DNA of 64,000 nt from Psychrobacter sp. JCM 18901 (GCF_000586435.1 NZ_BAWH01000012.1:28517-92516); one strand, 5' to 3'. Positions 33,361 to 42,870 are shown, numbered from the stretch's first letter. Numbers and translations: made by a program. The notes: a model not told the origin generated them from the sequence alone.

Positions 33361-34035
33361 TTATTTCATAAATCCATTATCGGCTAAAAATGCTTCTGTG
33401 ATTTGGTTTTGCGGGTTTGACGCATTCATACCGTCAGATTGAGATTTATTTAATAGACGCTCTAGATAACGGGCAACGATATCTACTTCAATATTTACTT
33501 TGTTGCCTACTAACCAATGCTTAGCGATATTTGTCACTTGAGCAGTATGCGGAATGATATTTAGAGAAACAATATTGTCACGCACTAAATTGGTCGTCAG
33601 ACTAATACCATCTACTGTGATAGAGCCTTTGGTCGCTGTATAGTGCGCCAGCTCTTGCGGTATCTCAATCTCTATATAAATAGAACGAGCATCTTGTTGT
33701 AATTTGCTAACGACCCCTACTCCATCTACATGACCAGCGACGATATGACCACCAAAACGAGTCGTCGGTAGCATGGCCTTTTCTAGATTGACCGTATGAC
33801 CTGCTTTTAACCCTTCTAATGCTGTCCTAGCAATCGTTTCACGTGAGACATCAACAGAGTAGTAATTACTTCCGAGCTCCACCACGGTTAAACAAATACC
33901 ATTTGATGCAATAGAATCGCCTAGCTTCACGTCACTGAAATCTAAGTCATCAGACTCTACTGTCAAACGTATATCACCGCCTGTGGCCTGCATAGATTTA
34001 ACTTTTCCAACGCTTTCTATAATTCCAGTAAACAT
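33361..34035 (-). CDS. ribE: Riboflavin synthase alpha chain
   Basis: The enzyme dismutates two 6,7-dimethyl-8-ribityllumazines to riboflavin. The 224-residue protein has the two internally repeated lumazine-binding barrels: MFTGIIESVGKV... GICLTVVELG in the first and HIVAGHVDGVGVV... ITVDGISLTTNLV in the second. The start MFTGIIE is the universal family start. A C-terminal extension of about 20 residues (QSDGMNASNPQNQITEAF) goes beyond the E. coli protein. It is the last gene of a nrdR-ribD-ribE run, although 431 bp separate it from ribD, so it may have its own promoter. The symbol is ribE in most gammaproteobacteria and ribC in E. coli. Confidence 0.94.
   Translation of the reverse strand: MFTGIIESVGKVKSMQATGGDIRLTVESDDLDFSDVKLGDSIASNGICLTVVELGSNYYSVDVSRETIARTALEGLKAGHTVNLEKAMLPTTRFGGHIVAGHVDGVGVVSKLQQDARSIYIEIEIPQELAHYTATKGSITVDGISLTTNLVRDNIVSLNIIPHTAQVTNIAKHWLVGNKVNIEVDIVARYLERLLNKSQSDGMNASNPQNQITEAFLADNGFMK
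33835..33850. promoter_or_regulatory. parS-like site in ribE (14/16)
   Basis: CGTTTCACGTGAGACA matches the parS consensus at 14 of 16 positions, with the central CACGTG intact, within the ribE coding region. Confidence 0.5.
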
Positions 34036-34345
34036 ATTACCCTCATCTCATTACTGTATGGCCTTCATAGGCGAATATTTTAGTTTATCAAATCAGCTAT
34101 AAATTCTTTATCACAACTTATTCAAATAATTGACAGTGAAACATCGTTAGACTTGACCTTTAATAGGATAGATTGTGGATAAGTAGAGATAAATCAATAG
34201 AGATATAGCTAGAAGTCGCTATAAAAACATAGTTATCCACAACAAATGTAAATTTCTCATGGTACGTACTCATCTAGAAAATAAATCATAAGCTATTGAT
34301 TTAAAGTAACATTTATTAAAACACTTAAGATAGACACCTCTCATC

Positions 34346-34361
34346 TGTTTCATATGAAACA
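34346..34361. promoter_or_regulatory. parS-like palindrome (14/16)
   Basis: TGTTTCATATGAAACA is a perfect 16-bp palindrome with both outer arms identical to parS but TA at the centre instead of CG. Confidence 0.5.
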
Positions 34362-34372
34362 AAGTTATGCAC

Positions 34373-34388
34373 AGTTCCATGTGAAACA
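34373..34388. promoter_or_regulatory. parS half-site-like sequence (13/16)
   Basis: AGTTCCATGTGAAACA keeps the right arm GTGAAACA of parS but has three changes in the left part. It overlaps the end of a DnaA-box-like TTATGCACA and lies 12 bp beyond the previous palindrome. Confidence 0.35.
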
Positions 34389-34466
34389 CGTAAACCAATA
34401 ACTAATTTATCCACATTTTGGGCTTATTATCAAAACTCATGGACAACATACTTATTTGAAAAATAT

Positions 34467-35522
34467 TTATAAAGGTAATAAGGTTAATTTGAGATCTGGA
34501 CCAAGCTGCTGATGACTTTCTATATCAAACCGTAACTGCTGAGCAAGGAACATAGGATTGAAATCAACCATTGGACGAGCTTCATCACCAAGTAAGCAAG
34601 GTGCTTGATATACGATTAACTCATCTACCAACTGTTGACTCAAAAAACTACCTGCAACGCTAGCACCTGCTTCCACCAACACATCATAGCATTGATGCTC
34701 CTTAACCAGTTTCGCCAACAACGCCGGCAAATCATCTTCATACCAATAAATAGTATCTGGATGCCGACACAGCTGATGATCAGACTGTAGGCTGTGCTTT
34801 AAACGCTGACGCCTATCAAGTATGACTATTTTAGGATTAGGTATTTTCTCAGGCGGTACGTCTAGTTGTCTTGAGCGCACATTGAGCTGTGGGTTATCAG
34901 TTATTACGGTTTCACTACCTGTAATAATCGCACCACTTTGTGCTCGTAGTTTTTGTACATCCTCGCGAGCAGCTGTCGAGGTAATCCACTTAGATTCGCC
35001 AGATGCCATCGCTGTACGGCCGTCTAAACTGGTCGCTATTTTCAATCTTACATAGGGCATCTGAGTGCGCATGGCTTTTAGAAAACCACGGTTTAGTGCC
35101 TCTGCCTGCTCTGTCAGGACACCGACTGTTACCTCAATGCCAGCTTGCTCTAATAGTTTCACACCGCGACCTGCGACCTGCGGATTTGGATCCAGACCTG
35201 CAATCACAACACGTTTCACATTCGCGGCAACAAGCGCCACCGCACATGGCGGCGTACGTCCCGTATGACTACATGGCTCTAATGTAACGTAAGCAGTTGC
35301 CCCTGCTGCCTGTGTACCAGCCTCTTTAAGTGCAAACACTTCTGCATGTGGCTCACCAGCTTTAGGGTGAAACCCTTGACCAACAATCTGCTCTGCCTGA
35401 ACAATAACGCAGCCCACTGCAGGATTGGGTCTAGTAGTATACAAACCGCGCTTCGCTTGTTCGATAGCAAGCATCATAAAGTAGCGGTCTTGTGCATCTT
35501 GAGCATGGCTTTGAATAGACAT
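34467..35522 (-). CDS. ribD: Bifunctional riboflavin deaminase/reductase RibD
   Basis: RibD deaminates and then reduces the pyrimidine intermediate of riboflavin synthesis. The N-terminal zinc deaminase has PHAEVFAL (zinc His and catalytic Glu) and TLEPCSHTGRTPPC (two zinc cysteines). The C-terminal reductase has RLKIATSLDGRTAMASGESKWITS and VLVEAGASVAGSFLSQQLVDELIVYQAP. The length of 351 residues is slightly under the usual 360-370. nrdR lies 126 bp upstream in the same direction, the common nrdR-ribD order. No FMN riboswitch is visible before it. Confidence 0.95.
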   Translation of the reverse strand: MSIQSHAQDAQDRYFMMLAIEQAKRGLYTTRPNPAVGCVIVQAEQIVGQGFHPKAGEPHAEVFALKEAGTQAAGATAYVTLEPCSHTGRTPPCAVALVAANVKRVVIAGLDPNPQVAGRGVKLLEQAGIEVTVGVLTEQAEALNRGFLKAMRTQMPYVRLKIATSLDGRTAMASGESKWITSTAAREDVQKLRAQSGAIITGSETVITDNPQLNVRSRQLDVPPEKIPNPKIVILDRRQRLKHSLQSDHQLCRHPDTIYWYEDDLPALLAKLVKEHQCYDVLVEAGASVAGSFLSQQLVDELIVYQAPCLLGDEARPMVDFNPMFLAQQLRFDIESHQQLGPDLKLTLLPL

Positions 35523-35648
35523 AAGGCTAGGCTTAATAAATGATTGAGGGTTCTATATAAGAAAATAAAGTTCGAAATCTGATTGGTAATTCTGATAAGT
35601 GATTAGGATTCACTCATCAACTAGAGCTTACTTAAAAGCTTACTTCGC

Positions 35649-36107
35649 TTATTTTTCATTTGGACGAATATTGGCAATTTCTTGATGAAATGCATCGATA
35701 TCTTGAAAGTCGCGATACACGCTAGCAAAGCGTACATAGGCGACATCATCCAAAGTTTTAAGCTCACTCATGATGATTTCACCCAAGACTTTACTACTGA
35801 TTTCTCGCTCACCCATCTGCCTAACACGCTTTTCGATACGACTAATCATCGCCTCCTGTTCATCGATAGTGATAGGACGCTTTTGTAAAGGTAGTAAAAT
35901 AGAACGGCGCAGCTTTTCATTGTCGTAAGGTTCAATCTTGTTGCTCGATTTGATAATCCTTGGCATGACCACTTCTACCATCTCAAAAGTCGTGAAACGT
36001 TCTTGGCAGCTGTTACATGAACGGCGTCGACGCACTTGTGCCCCTTCCGCAGCCAGACGTGAGTCAATAACTTTGGTCTCTGACGCATTACAGTACGGAC
36101 AGTGCAT
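35649..36107 (-). CDS. nrdR: Transcriptional repressor NrdR
   Basis: NrdR is the zinc-ribbon/ATP-cone repressor of ribonucleotide reductase genes. The N-terminal zinc ribbon is MHCPYCNASETKVIDSR... RRRRSCNSCQERFTTFE, with four cysteines as CxxC pairs. The ATP cone follows (VVMPRIIKSSNKIEPYDNEKLRRSI), binding ATP/dATP to sense nucleotide supply. The length of 152 residues is typical. It heads the run toward ribD and ribE. Confidence 0.96.
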   Translation of the reverse strand: MHCPYCNASETKVIDSRLAAEGAQVRRRRSCNSCQERFTTFEMVEVVMPRIIKSSNKIEPYDNEKLRRSILLPLQKRPITIDEQEAMISRIEKRVRQMGEREISSKVLGEIIMSELKTLDDVAYVRFASVYRDFQDIDAFHQEIANIRPNEK

Positions 36108-36193
36108 AACATTTCCTTATTTTACGATTGAGAATAAGAGTAGTGTTTTCAAGATAGCTAATTTATCAAATAATAAAGAACACCGTTTATCCG

Positions 36194-37646
36194 TTATTTA
36201 CCAATACAAAAGCTACCAAATATTTTACCCAATAAGTCATCGGCACTGAACTCACCTGTTATTTCACCCAAGCTCTGCTGTGCCTGACGTAAGCTATCAG
36301 CAACCAACTCACCTGCTTCAAATACGGTTAATTGTTCATGAGCTTCTGCCAAGAAATTAGCAGTTCGTCTAAGCGCGTCGAGATGTCTGGTACGAGCAAT
36401 TAAGCTATTCTCTGGTGGATGGAAGCCTACTTTCTCACATAGCGCTTCAACCAAATTATCGATACCAGTGCCTGTTTCACATGAAACATTAACTTGCTGA
36501 TAGCCTCTATTCTTGATTTCAGCTTGGGTCATAGCAGCACTTTTTTTCTTTATCATTATCGCTTAATAAGTCGCTTTTATTAGCAATGATTAGTAAGCGT
36601 TTAGCTTCTGGCAATTCACCAAATAACTGTTCAGCAAGCTGTAACGGTGTGCTTTCTTCTTCAACATCGCGAGTCACATCATAGACCATCAGTAGCATAT
36701 CAGCCTGCGTGATGGCAGTACGGGCACGCTCGATTCCGATACGTTCCACAGTGTCTTCTGTCTCACGTAGGCCTGCTGTGTCAGTCAGGTGTAGCGTCAA
36801 ACCATTGAGCACAACGGTCTCTTGCAGCGTATCACGTGTAGTACCGGCGACATCAGTCACGATAGCACGCTCTTGCCCTGCAAGGCGGTTGAGCAAGCTA
36901 GATTTACCTGCGTTTGGCCTACCTGCTAGCACGACATGGATACCGTCACGCAAAAGCTGACCTTGCTTTGCCGTTGCTAAGACTTGTTGTATCTTATCTT
37001 GCGTTTGTTCAAGTTTACTTTGTATGACGCCATCAGACAAAAAATCGACGTCTTCTTCATCAGGGAAATCAATCGCAGCTTCAACATGTAAACGAAGGTG
37101 AATTAACTGTTCTAATAACTGGTTAATCTTCTGTGAGAACTCACCGCTCAGAGAGCGAATCGCACTACTGGCCGCGGCGGCACTGGTCGCATCAATCGCA
37201 TCAGCTATCGCTTCTGCCTGCACTAAGTCCAACTTGTCATTATCAAAGGCACGATAAGAGAACTCTCCTGCACTCGCTTGCTTGGCACCTAGCTCAAAAA
37301 CTCGTGCAAGCAACTGGTTTTGCAAAATAACACCGCCATGCCCTTGCAGCTCAATCACATCTTCACCTGTGAATGAATACGGACCTTTAAAGAACAATAC
37401 CAATCCCTCATCAATGACAGTGCCATCAGCTTGATAAAAACGACAAAAGCTAGCCATTCGCGGCGTAAAAGCAGACTTACCTGTTAGAGCACATGCCATG
37501 TCGTAGGCACGACTGCCTGATAGACGTATGACACCCACACCCCCTCGCCCAAGCGGTGTTGCAATCGCAGCAATTGTGGCCAATCCAGATGTATTAGACT
37601 TTTCAGAAGAATTAGGTACGGCTAATGCTGTCTCTAAGGAATCCAC
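36194..37646 (-). CDS. mnmE: tRNA modification GTPase MnmE (TrmE; frame broken)
   Basis: MnmE, with MnmG, forms cmnm5U34 in tRNAs. The folate-binding N-terminal domain ([21 protein letters not shown]) is followed by a helical domain with the G domain inserted: [37 protein letters not shown] and IANKSDL. The C-terminus is FGSFCIGK, including the conserved Cys of the CxGK motif. The run 36541-36547 has seven T's where six keep the frame ([11 protein letters not shown]), breaking the end of the G domain. Corrected length is 483 residues. mnmE next to yidC is the standard origin-proximal order. A near-perfect parS lies inside at 36473-36488. Confidence 0.95.
36473..36488. promoter_or_regulatory. 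parS-like site inside mnmE (15/16)
   Basis: TGTTTCACATGAAACA, one central mismatch from the consensus, within the coding region for [11 protein letters not shown]. Confidence 0.65.
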
Positions 37647-37757
37647 AATGACTCTCGATATTTAAAAACTCCATTATAGACGTCTGGACTCATACTGACA
37701 AAGCAAACTTTGAAAGGTAGCCGCATCAGATATATTTTCGTTTTAATATTTATAAAC

Positions 37758-37806
37758 TGTGGATAATGTTGATAAGCTATGGATAACATTTACCACTTAT
37801 CCACCA
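37758..37806. promoter_or_regulatory. DnaA-box cluster between mnmE and yidC
   Basis: TGTGGATAA (37758-37766) is an exact inverse DnaA box. TATGGATAA and TTATCCACC follow within 40 bp, each one mismatch from the consensus. They lie in the mnmE upstream region next to the yidC terminator. Confidence 0.55.
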
Positions 37807-37810
37807 CCTA

Positions 37811-37845
37811 TAAAAAAAACCACCGCTTGCGCGATGGTTTTTGGT
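37811..37845 (-). terminator. yidC terminator
   Basis: On the minus strand AAAAACCATCGC / GCGGTGGTTTTT (one mismatch) with a CAA-type loop and eight T's, 20 bp after the yidC stop. Confidence 0.75.
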
Positions 37846-37864
37846 GTTTTTGACAAAGAACTAA

Positions 37865-39547
37865 TTAATCGACCACTTTTACCGTACGACGCTTCTGCTC
37901 TTCATCAACTTTTTTATTGACGATATATTGCTGAGTCATACTAAATAAGTTGTTGACTGTCCAATATAAAACCAAACCTGCTGGGAAGAATAGCATGAAC
38001 GCAGTAAAGATAATCGGCAAGAACTTCATGACTTTTGCTTGCATTGGATCTGCTGGCTGCGGGTTCAACTGCTGCTGCACAAACATCGACGCACCCATTA
38101 GCAATGGTAAGATAAACCATGGGTCCATCGCTGACAGATCTTGAATCCACAAAATCCATGGTGCATGACGCAGCTCAACACTCTCTACCAATACCCAATA
38201 TAAAGCTAAGAAAATCGGCATCTGCATCAAGATTGGTAGACAACCCGCCATCGGATTGACTTTTTCTTCTTTGTATATCGCCATCATCTCTTGTGACATT
38301 TTCATACGATCATCGCCATGCTCTTCTTTGAGCACTTTGAGTCTCGGCGCAATGGCACGCATTTTAGCCATCGAGTAGTAGCTCTTATTAGAGAACCACA
38401 TCAAGGCAATTTTTACTAAGATAGTCAGTAAAATAATTGACCAACCCCAGTTACCAACAACCTTATGCACACCTTCCAAGATAGCAAACAAGACCTTTGA
38501 TATTGGCCACAGCAGACCATAATCAACTGTTTTGTTAAGGCCTACCGCAACGTCTTTTAGCTCAGACTGAACTTTTGGACCTGCATATAGTGTTGCATTT
38601 AAAGTAACTTGTTTGTTTGGTGCTACATTTACTGGTTGGCTATTGAAGCCGATAAAGTAATCACTACCTGTTTCACGAGTAAAGAATTTGCCAGTGAAGT
38701 TTTCAGGTGTCCAAGCAGATACGAAGTAATGTTGTACGATACCAACCCAGCCTTTATCGCTAGTGGTCGTCAACTCGCCGTCACTAAAGTCACCAAATTT
38801 CAGCTTATTATAAGGATCATCTGGTGTGCCCCAAGCGCCGCCTAAATAAGTCGCCATGCTCAGCGCGCCTTTATCAGACATGCCAGGATCTTTACTATCA
38901 TCACGCTTTAACTGTGCAAACATCTGACCTTGCCAAGCATTGGTAGAGGCGTTTTGAATCTGATAACTAATATCGATTGGATATTTATTTTCAGTGAAAG
39001 TAAAAGTCTTGGTGATCGTCACGCCGTCTTTTTTGTAAGTAAGCGGCACTGACAACGTTTGCTGTCCATCTTCCATCACATAATTGTTAGCAGTATGGCT
39101 ATAAGTCGCTCTACCTTCTGCTGTATCAATACCGTTCTGACCAATAAGTCCAGATTGAGCCAAATACACACGGTTACTGTTGTTTTCTAACAATACGAAA
39201 GGCTTATCGCTATCGAGCGTTGCGTCATACTGCTTGAGCGCAGCATAAACAATATCACCACCTTCTGGATTGATTTTTATATCATAGCGATCAGTTGTTA
39301 CCGTGATTAGACCAGCGTTTTTCGCAGGAGTCGCTGTCACAGCACTATTATCCACAGGTAATGTCTGTACCGGGATATCACCTGCTGCACCAGTAGTAGA
39401 AGGAATGTCAGCACCTACCGAACTCGTAGTTTCTGGCACCGCATCTACAGCTGGAGCATCGGCATAATCATCTCGCCATGCCAAAATCAGCAGATAAGCG
39501 GTAATTAGCATCGCAATGATGATCATCACCCGAAATATCTTTTGCAT
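37865..39547 (-). CDS. yidC: Membrane protein insertase YidC
   Basis: YidC inserts and folds inner-membrane proteins with or without SecYEG. The 560-residue protein has an N-terminal anchor (MIIIAMLITAYLLILAW), a large periplasmic beta-sandwich domain (about residues 75-340), and the conserved C-terminal five-helix core. That core includes NWGWSIILLTILVKIALMWF, MAGCLPILMQMPIFLALYWVL, LPLLMGASMFVQQQLNPQP and FLPIIFTAFMLFFPAGLVLYWTVNN. The hydrophilic-groove Arg is expected in the second of these regions. It sits in the expected order rpmH-rnpA-yidD-yidC-mnmE. Confidence 0.96.
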   Translation of the reverse strand: MQKIFRVMIIIAMLITAYLLILAWRDDYADAPAVDAVPETTSSVGADIPSTTGAAGDIPVQTLPVDNSAVTATPAKNAGLITVTTDRYDIKINPEGGDIVYAALKQYDATLDSDKPFVLLENNSNRVYLAQSGLIGQNGIDTAEGRATYSHTANNYVMEDGQQTLSVPLTYKKDGVTITKTFTFTENKYPIDISYQIQNASTNAWQGQMFAQLKRDDSKDPGMSDKGALSMATYLGGAWGTPDDPYNKLKFGDFSDGELTTTSDKGWVGIVQHYFVSAWTPENFTGKFFTRETGSDYFIGFNSQPVNVAPNKQVTLNATLYAGPKVQSELKDVAVGLNKTVDYGLLWPISKVLFAILEGVHKVVGNWGWSIILLTILVKIALMWFSNKSYYSMAKMRAIAPRLKVLKEEHGDDRMKMSQEMMAIYKEEKVNPMAGCLPILMQMPIFLALYWVLVESVELRHAPWILWIQDLSAMDPWFILPLLMGASMFVQQQLNPQPADPMQAKVMKFLPIIFTAFMLFFPAGLVLYWTVNNLFSMTQQYIVNKKVDEEQKRRTVKVVD

Positions 39548-39705
39548 AAACCTTTCCTAGATTAAAAAAATTAGGGAATGAAAAATTAGGGCATGTGTCA
39601 TGACTGACCTACACAGCTGTCCTGTCACATTGCAACTGTATCAGTAGTCATTTACATAAAATGTGCATCATTTTACTAAAAATCTGTCTCAAATGATACT
39701 AAGAG

Positions 39706-39714
39706 TGTGGATAA
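39706..39714. promoter_or_regulatory. DnaA box upstream of yidC
   Basis: TGTGGATAA, an exact inverse DnaA box, followed by the looser TGTGGGTAA; in the gap between yidD and yidC. Confidence 0.5.
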
Positions 39715-39763
39715 CTTGTGGGTAACTCAAAGGAGTAGCTATCTGAGACTAAAGAGGTCGACT

Positions 39764-40146
39764 TTATGTTGATTTCATCAAATAATTAAGCTGTGAAACA
39801 TAGCTAGTAATGTCTCGATAGACACCCAAACCCTGAAGGTTGATATTTAGTACATCACTAAAAGATATATATTGATAACTATAAGAAGCTAAGGGTAAGG
39901 GTACAAAGTCTATACCGTGCCCACCTAAAGGGTGACACCTACTAAGACGTTTTAATAACAACCACCCACCCTTACGAGCGCCATGCCATGTTAAAGCTTG
40001 TTTGCCATAATTTGAGCATGTTGGATAATAGCGACAACGTGCAGGTATTATAGGGCTAATTATTTTTTTTGATAAAAAATAATTAAATTAAAAAATATTT
40101 TATAAATAACTTTATTTTTATATTTATTTCTAAATAAAAAATTCAT
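39764..40146 (-). CDS. yidD: Membrane protein insertion efficiency factor YidD (frame broken)
   Basis: YidD is a small amphipathic membrane-associated protein that helps YidC. From the ATG at 40146 (MNFLFRNKYKNKVIYKIFFN) the conserved core reads FYQKIISPIIPARCRYYPTCS, then NYGKQALTWHGARKGGWLLLKRLSRCHPLGGHGIDFVP, with the three family cysteines. The plus-strand T run 40063-40070 has eight bases where six match the family (FYQKIISP), so the frame breaks before the core and the gene is easily missed. Corrected length is 126 residues, with a tail of about 45 beyond the E. coli protein. The first 35 codons are extremely AT-rich. Confidence 0.85.
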
Positions 40147-40176
40147 TTTATTTTTTTTCTATTTTTTTTAAAAATA

Positions 40177-40522
40177 TTAATTATTTGATTTTTTTAATTC
40201 TTTATTATCTATATCTTTAATAGATTTTTTTAACAATAAAAACAATATCTTTATTTTCCATCTTAAAAGCTTTGGTACGGAACTCTTCACGCACATATCT
40301 TTTGATTAGATTACGAGCGACAGCAGTAGGTACTTTACGCTTGGTAATAGCCATACCGACTCGCGGCTGTGCATGCTCGTTGGCACGTACAAAAGCCATT
40401 AAATGACTCTGATGAATCTTGCGCTCAGGTGCGTCAAATACCTCACGGAAGGCTGCAGGGGTAAGCAGGCGTTGCTGTTTAGTGAAACTAGCTGCAGGTG
40501 TATCTGATAGAGTATTGGACAT
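40177..40522 (-). CDS. rnpA: Ribonuclease P protein component RnpA (frame broken at C-terminus)
   Basis: RnpA is the basic protein subunit that helps RNase P RNA mature tRNA 5' ends. The signature RVGMAITKRKVPTAVARNLIKRYVREEFR contains the RNR-type motif region, and the N-terminal FTKQQRLLTPAAFREVF is typical. The run 40225-40231 has seven T's where six extend the protein past IVFIVKK into SIKDIDNKELKKSNN, giving 114 residues; without it the protein stops at 101. It lies between rpmH and yidD as in nearly all bacteria. A hairpin at 40577-40603 sits between rpmH and rnpA and may lower readthrough. Confidence 0.93.
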
Positions 40523-40576
40523 AGTACAACCTAGTAGAATAACGGTAGAAGAAATGATAACAAATTATAGAGACAA

Positions 40577-40603
40577 AAAAAGCGCCGATGCGGGCGCTTT
40601 TAA
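40577..40603 (-). terminator. Hairpin between rpmH and rnpA
   Basis: AAAAGCGCC / GGGCGCTTTT stem with a short loop and seven T's in the minus direction. It lies downstream of rpmH and 55 bp before the rnpA start, so it probably lowers rnpA expression relative to rpmH. Confidence 0.75.
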
Positions 40604-40701
40604 TATATGGCTAAGTGTCAGTTGTGATGATTGACTATCGCAATCTATAAACAATAAGAACACAACAAGCACTATTAGCCATGCTTATCGCAATCTACTG
40701 A

Positions 40702-40838
40702 TTATACAGTAAGGCGATGACGTCCTTTAGCGCGGCGACGAGCTAAGACCTGACGGCCTTTTTTTTAGTTGCCATACGAGCACGGAAACCGTGAGTACGT
40801 TTACGCTTGATCACGCTTGGTTGGAATGTACGTTTCAT
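40702..40838 (-). CDS. rpmH: 50S ribosomal protein L34 RpmH (frame broken)
   Basis: L34 is a small basic large-subunit protein. The start [20 protein letters not shown] is unmistakable. The plus-strand run 40759-40766 has eight T's where six give [20 protein letters not shown] and the normal 44-residue length. As written the frame ends early. The gene is essential, so the extra two bases are almost certainly sequence error. It is the first gene leftward from oriC. Confidence 0.95.
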
Positions 40839-41430
40839 AACTCACCTATCAAAATAATGGACTAAATTCGTAATAACGGAGGATTATACCATTCAGTATA
40901 GTTTTGGTCAATAAACTAATTTGCTTTGTCCCCAAATAGAAAATAACTCATATGAACCTAGTAAAAATATTTCCTTAGAAACATATTTCTAGTTAACCAA
41001 ATTCTATATTTATATATTCTATAAATTCCAAAGTTATCCACAGCTAGACTCGAGTACTATAATAATAATTAATTAATATAAGTATAGTATTGTTATTATT
41101 GGGACCATGATTATCTGTGGCTAAGTCTATTTTCCTTTTTATTATCAATTTACTAGGTTATGGGTAAGCCTGTGGATAAACTGTGGGTTAAATATGGATA
41201 ACTAACTTATGAAAGTTATGCACAAAACTGTCCACAGTCTTATCCACAAAAAACAAGGTTTTATCCACAGGGTATCTGTGTTAAATTGGGCGCTACTTGA
41301 TATACACCTTCGTATAGGATATCAGTACGAACTCTTTGGTTAGTTGTTACGTGTAATATCGAGGCTTAGGTAGCAATTTATATTGCTAAAAAAATAACTA
41401 TTATTTCAGATTACAAGGTCAGTACTTTTC
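40839..41430. other. oriC: Chromosomal replication origin oriC (rpmH-dnaA gap)
   Basis: This 592-bp gap lies between divergent rpmH and dnaA. Exact or near DnaA boxes are TTATCCACA at 41034-41042, TGTGGATAA at 41171-41179, TTATGCACA at 41216-41224, TTATCCACA at 41240-41248 and TTATCCACA at 41261-41269; further one-mismatch boxes (TATGGATAA, TGTGGGTTA) lie between 41180 and 41205. A very AT-rich tract at 40981-41100, including AATAATAATTAATTAATATA, could be the unwinding element. The dense box group at 41171-41269 probably also autoregulates dnaA. Identification rests on gene context plus boxes, not on experiment. Confidence 0.85.
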
Positions 41431-42870
41431 ATGATAGACACAGCAAATATTTGGGATAAATGTCTAAACGATTTGCGTTATAACGTCAAAGACAACGTAT
41501 TTACTATGTGGCTGAGACCTCTGTCAGCTCATCAAGAGGCGCAAACTTTGATCATTCTTGCTCCCAATGATTATTTTGTGACGTATATCAAGAAGAATCA
41601 TCTTCAGGATATTCAGCAGTTAGTGACCAAACACAGTCAAGGTAGTATTGAAGAGGTCGTCGTACGTGTTGATAATGCTAGCCGCAATGCAGAAGATAAC
41701 AGTCAATCAGGTTCTTTATTTGTAGAAGACGAGGTCTCCCCTACCCCATCCGAACATAAATTTGAATCTATTCATCATAACAACGCAAAAGCAGATATCG
41801 ACGCGAACATGCGTCATAATGAGCCAGTTGAGTCTGCTGATACAAAATCATTAAGCTATCTGAACCCCGACTTTACTTTTGAAACCTTTGTTACAGGTAA
41901 ATCCAATAACTTGGCTTACAAGGCTTGTTATGAGCTTGGTAAGCGCCAATCAAAAAATCGTCACAATCCTTTATTTATATACGGCCCTTCTGGCTTGGGG
42001 AAAACGCATTTAATGCACTCTGTAGCTCATCGCTATTTAAAAAATAATCAAAGTTTTTATTATTTCACTTCTGAAAAATTTATAAATCAATTAGTTTATT
42101 CCTTAAGAATAATAAAATAGAAGATTTTAAAAAGAAAATAAAAAAAAGTAGATTTATTAATTGTAGATGATATTCATGTATTGGCAGGAAAGACTAAAAG
42201 TAGTAATGAGTTTCTAACATTATTTGCAGATTTTACTAGTGGTGATAAACAGTTAATTTTGGCCTCTGATCGACATCCCTCCCAAATGACGGAATTTGAT
42301 GAACGATTTAGATCACGGTTTTCTTGGGGGTTAACAGTCGCTGTTGATCCTCCTGAAATTGATACTCGAGTACAAATTCTGCAGAAAAAAGCAGCCTCCT
42401 ACGGGATGGTATTACCAAAGGAATGTGCGCTATTCATTGCACAAAATGTGGTATCTAATGTCAGACGTTTAGAAGGTGCCTTAAATCAGGTATTTGCCAA
42501 TGCTAACTTAACAGGGGCACAGATTACCCTTGAGATGGTGCAATACGCACTAAAAGATATCGTTGCGATGCGTGTGCAGGCAGTAAATATGGATAATATC
42601 CGTAAGATAGTTGCTGAGTACTATGATGTCACGGTCAAAGATATTATGGGGCGTAAACGTACGCGTAGTATTGCAAGACCACGTCAAATAGCGATGGCTT
42701 TGTCGCGTGAATTAACAGGCGATAGCTTCCCTGAAATTGGTCAGTCGTTCGGTGGACGCGACCATACGACGGTGATGCACGCTTGCGATAAAGTAAATGA
42801 GTTAAGAGCAGTAGATCCTGCATTTGATAAGGATTATAAAACCCTAGCTCTGATGTTACAGGCAGGATAA
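41431..42870 (+). CDS. dnaA: Chromosomal replication initiator DnaA (two compensating frame breaks)
   Basis: DnaA binds oriC boxes and melts the origin. Domain I (IWDKCLNDLRYNVKDNVFTMWLRPL) is followed by a variable linker of about 60 residues, then the AAA+ domain (YGPSGLGKTHLMHSVAHRYL Walker A; VDLLIVDDIHVLAGK Walker B; RFRSRFSWGL arginine finger region), and the helix-turn-helix domain IV (GGRDHTTVMHACDKV). Between 42108 and 42147 one A is missing (AGAAT for AGAAAT) and one is added in the A8 run 42140-42147, so a 13-codon stretch is out of frame; correcting both gives RNNKIEDFKKKIKKVDLL and 479 residues. Codons around 42000-42190 are markedly AT-rich compared with the flanks. Confidence 0.95.

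Larger units (their letters stand above)
34036..34466. other. ribD-ribE gap with DnaA boxes and parS-like palindromes
   Basis: This 431-bp gap contains four DnaA-box matches: TGTGGATAA (34174-34182), TTATCCACA (34233-34241), TTATGCACA (34365-34373) and TTATCCACA (34407-34415). Two parS-like palindromes (34346-34361 and 34373-34388) sit among them. It is AT-rich, with no open frame of note. It lies 7 kb left of dnaA, well outside the canonical origin gap. It may be a DnaA-titration or regulatory locus, which is inference. Confidence 0.6.

Noticed and set aside
34036..34466. FMN riboswitch before ribE
   Set aside because: No conserved RFN-element blocks are visible; the region is dominated by DnaA boxes and parS-like palindromes.
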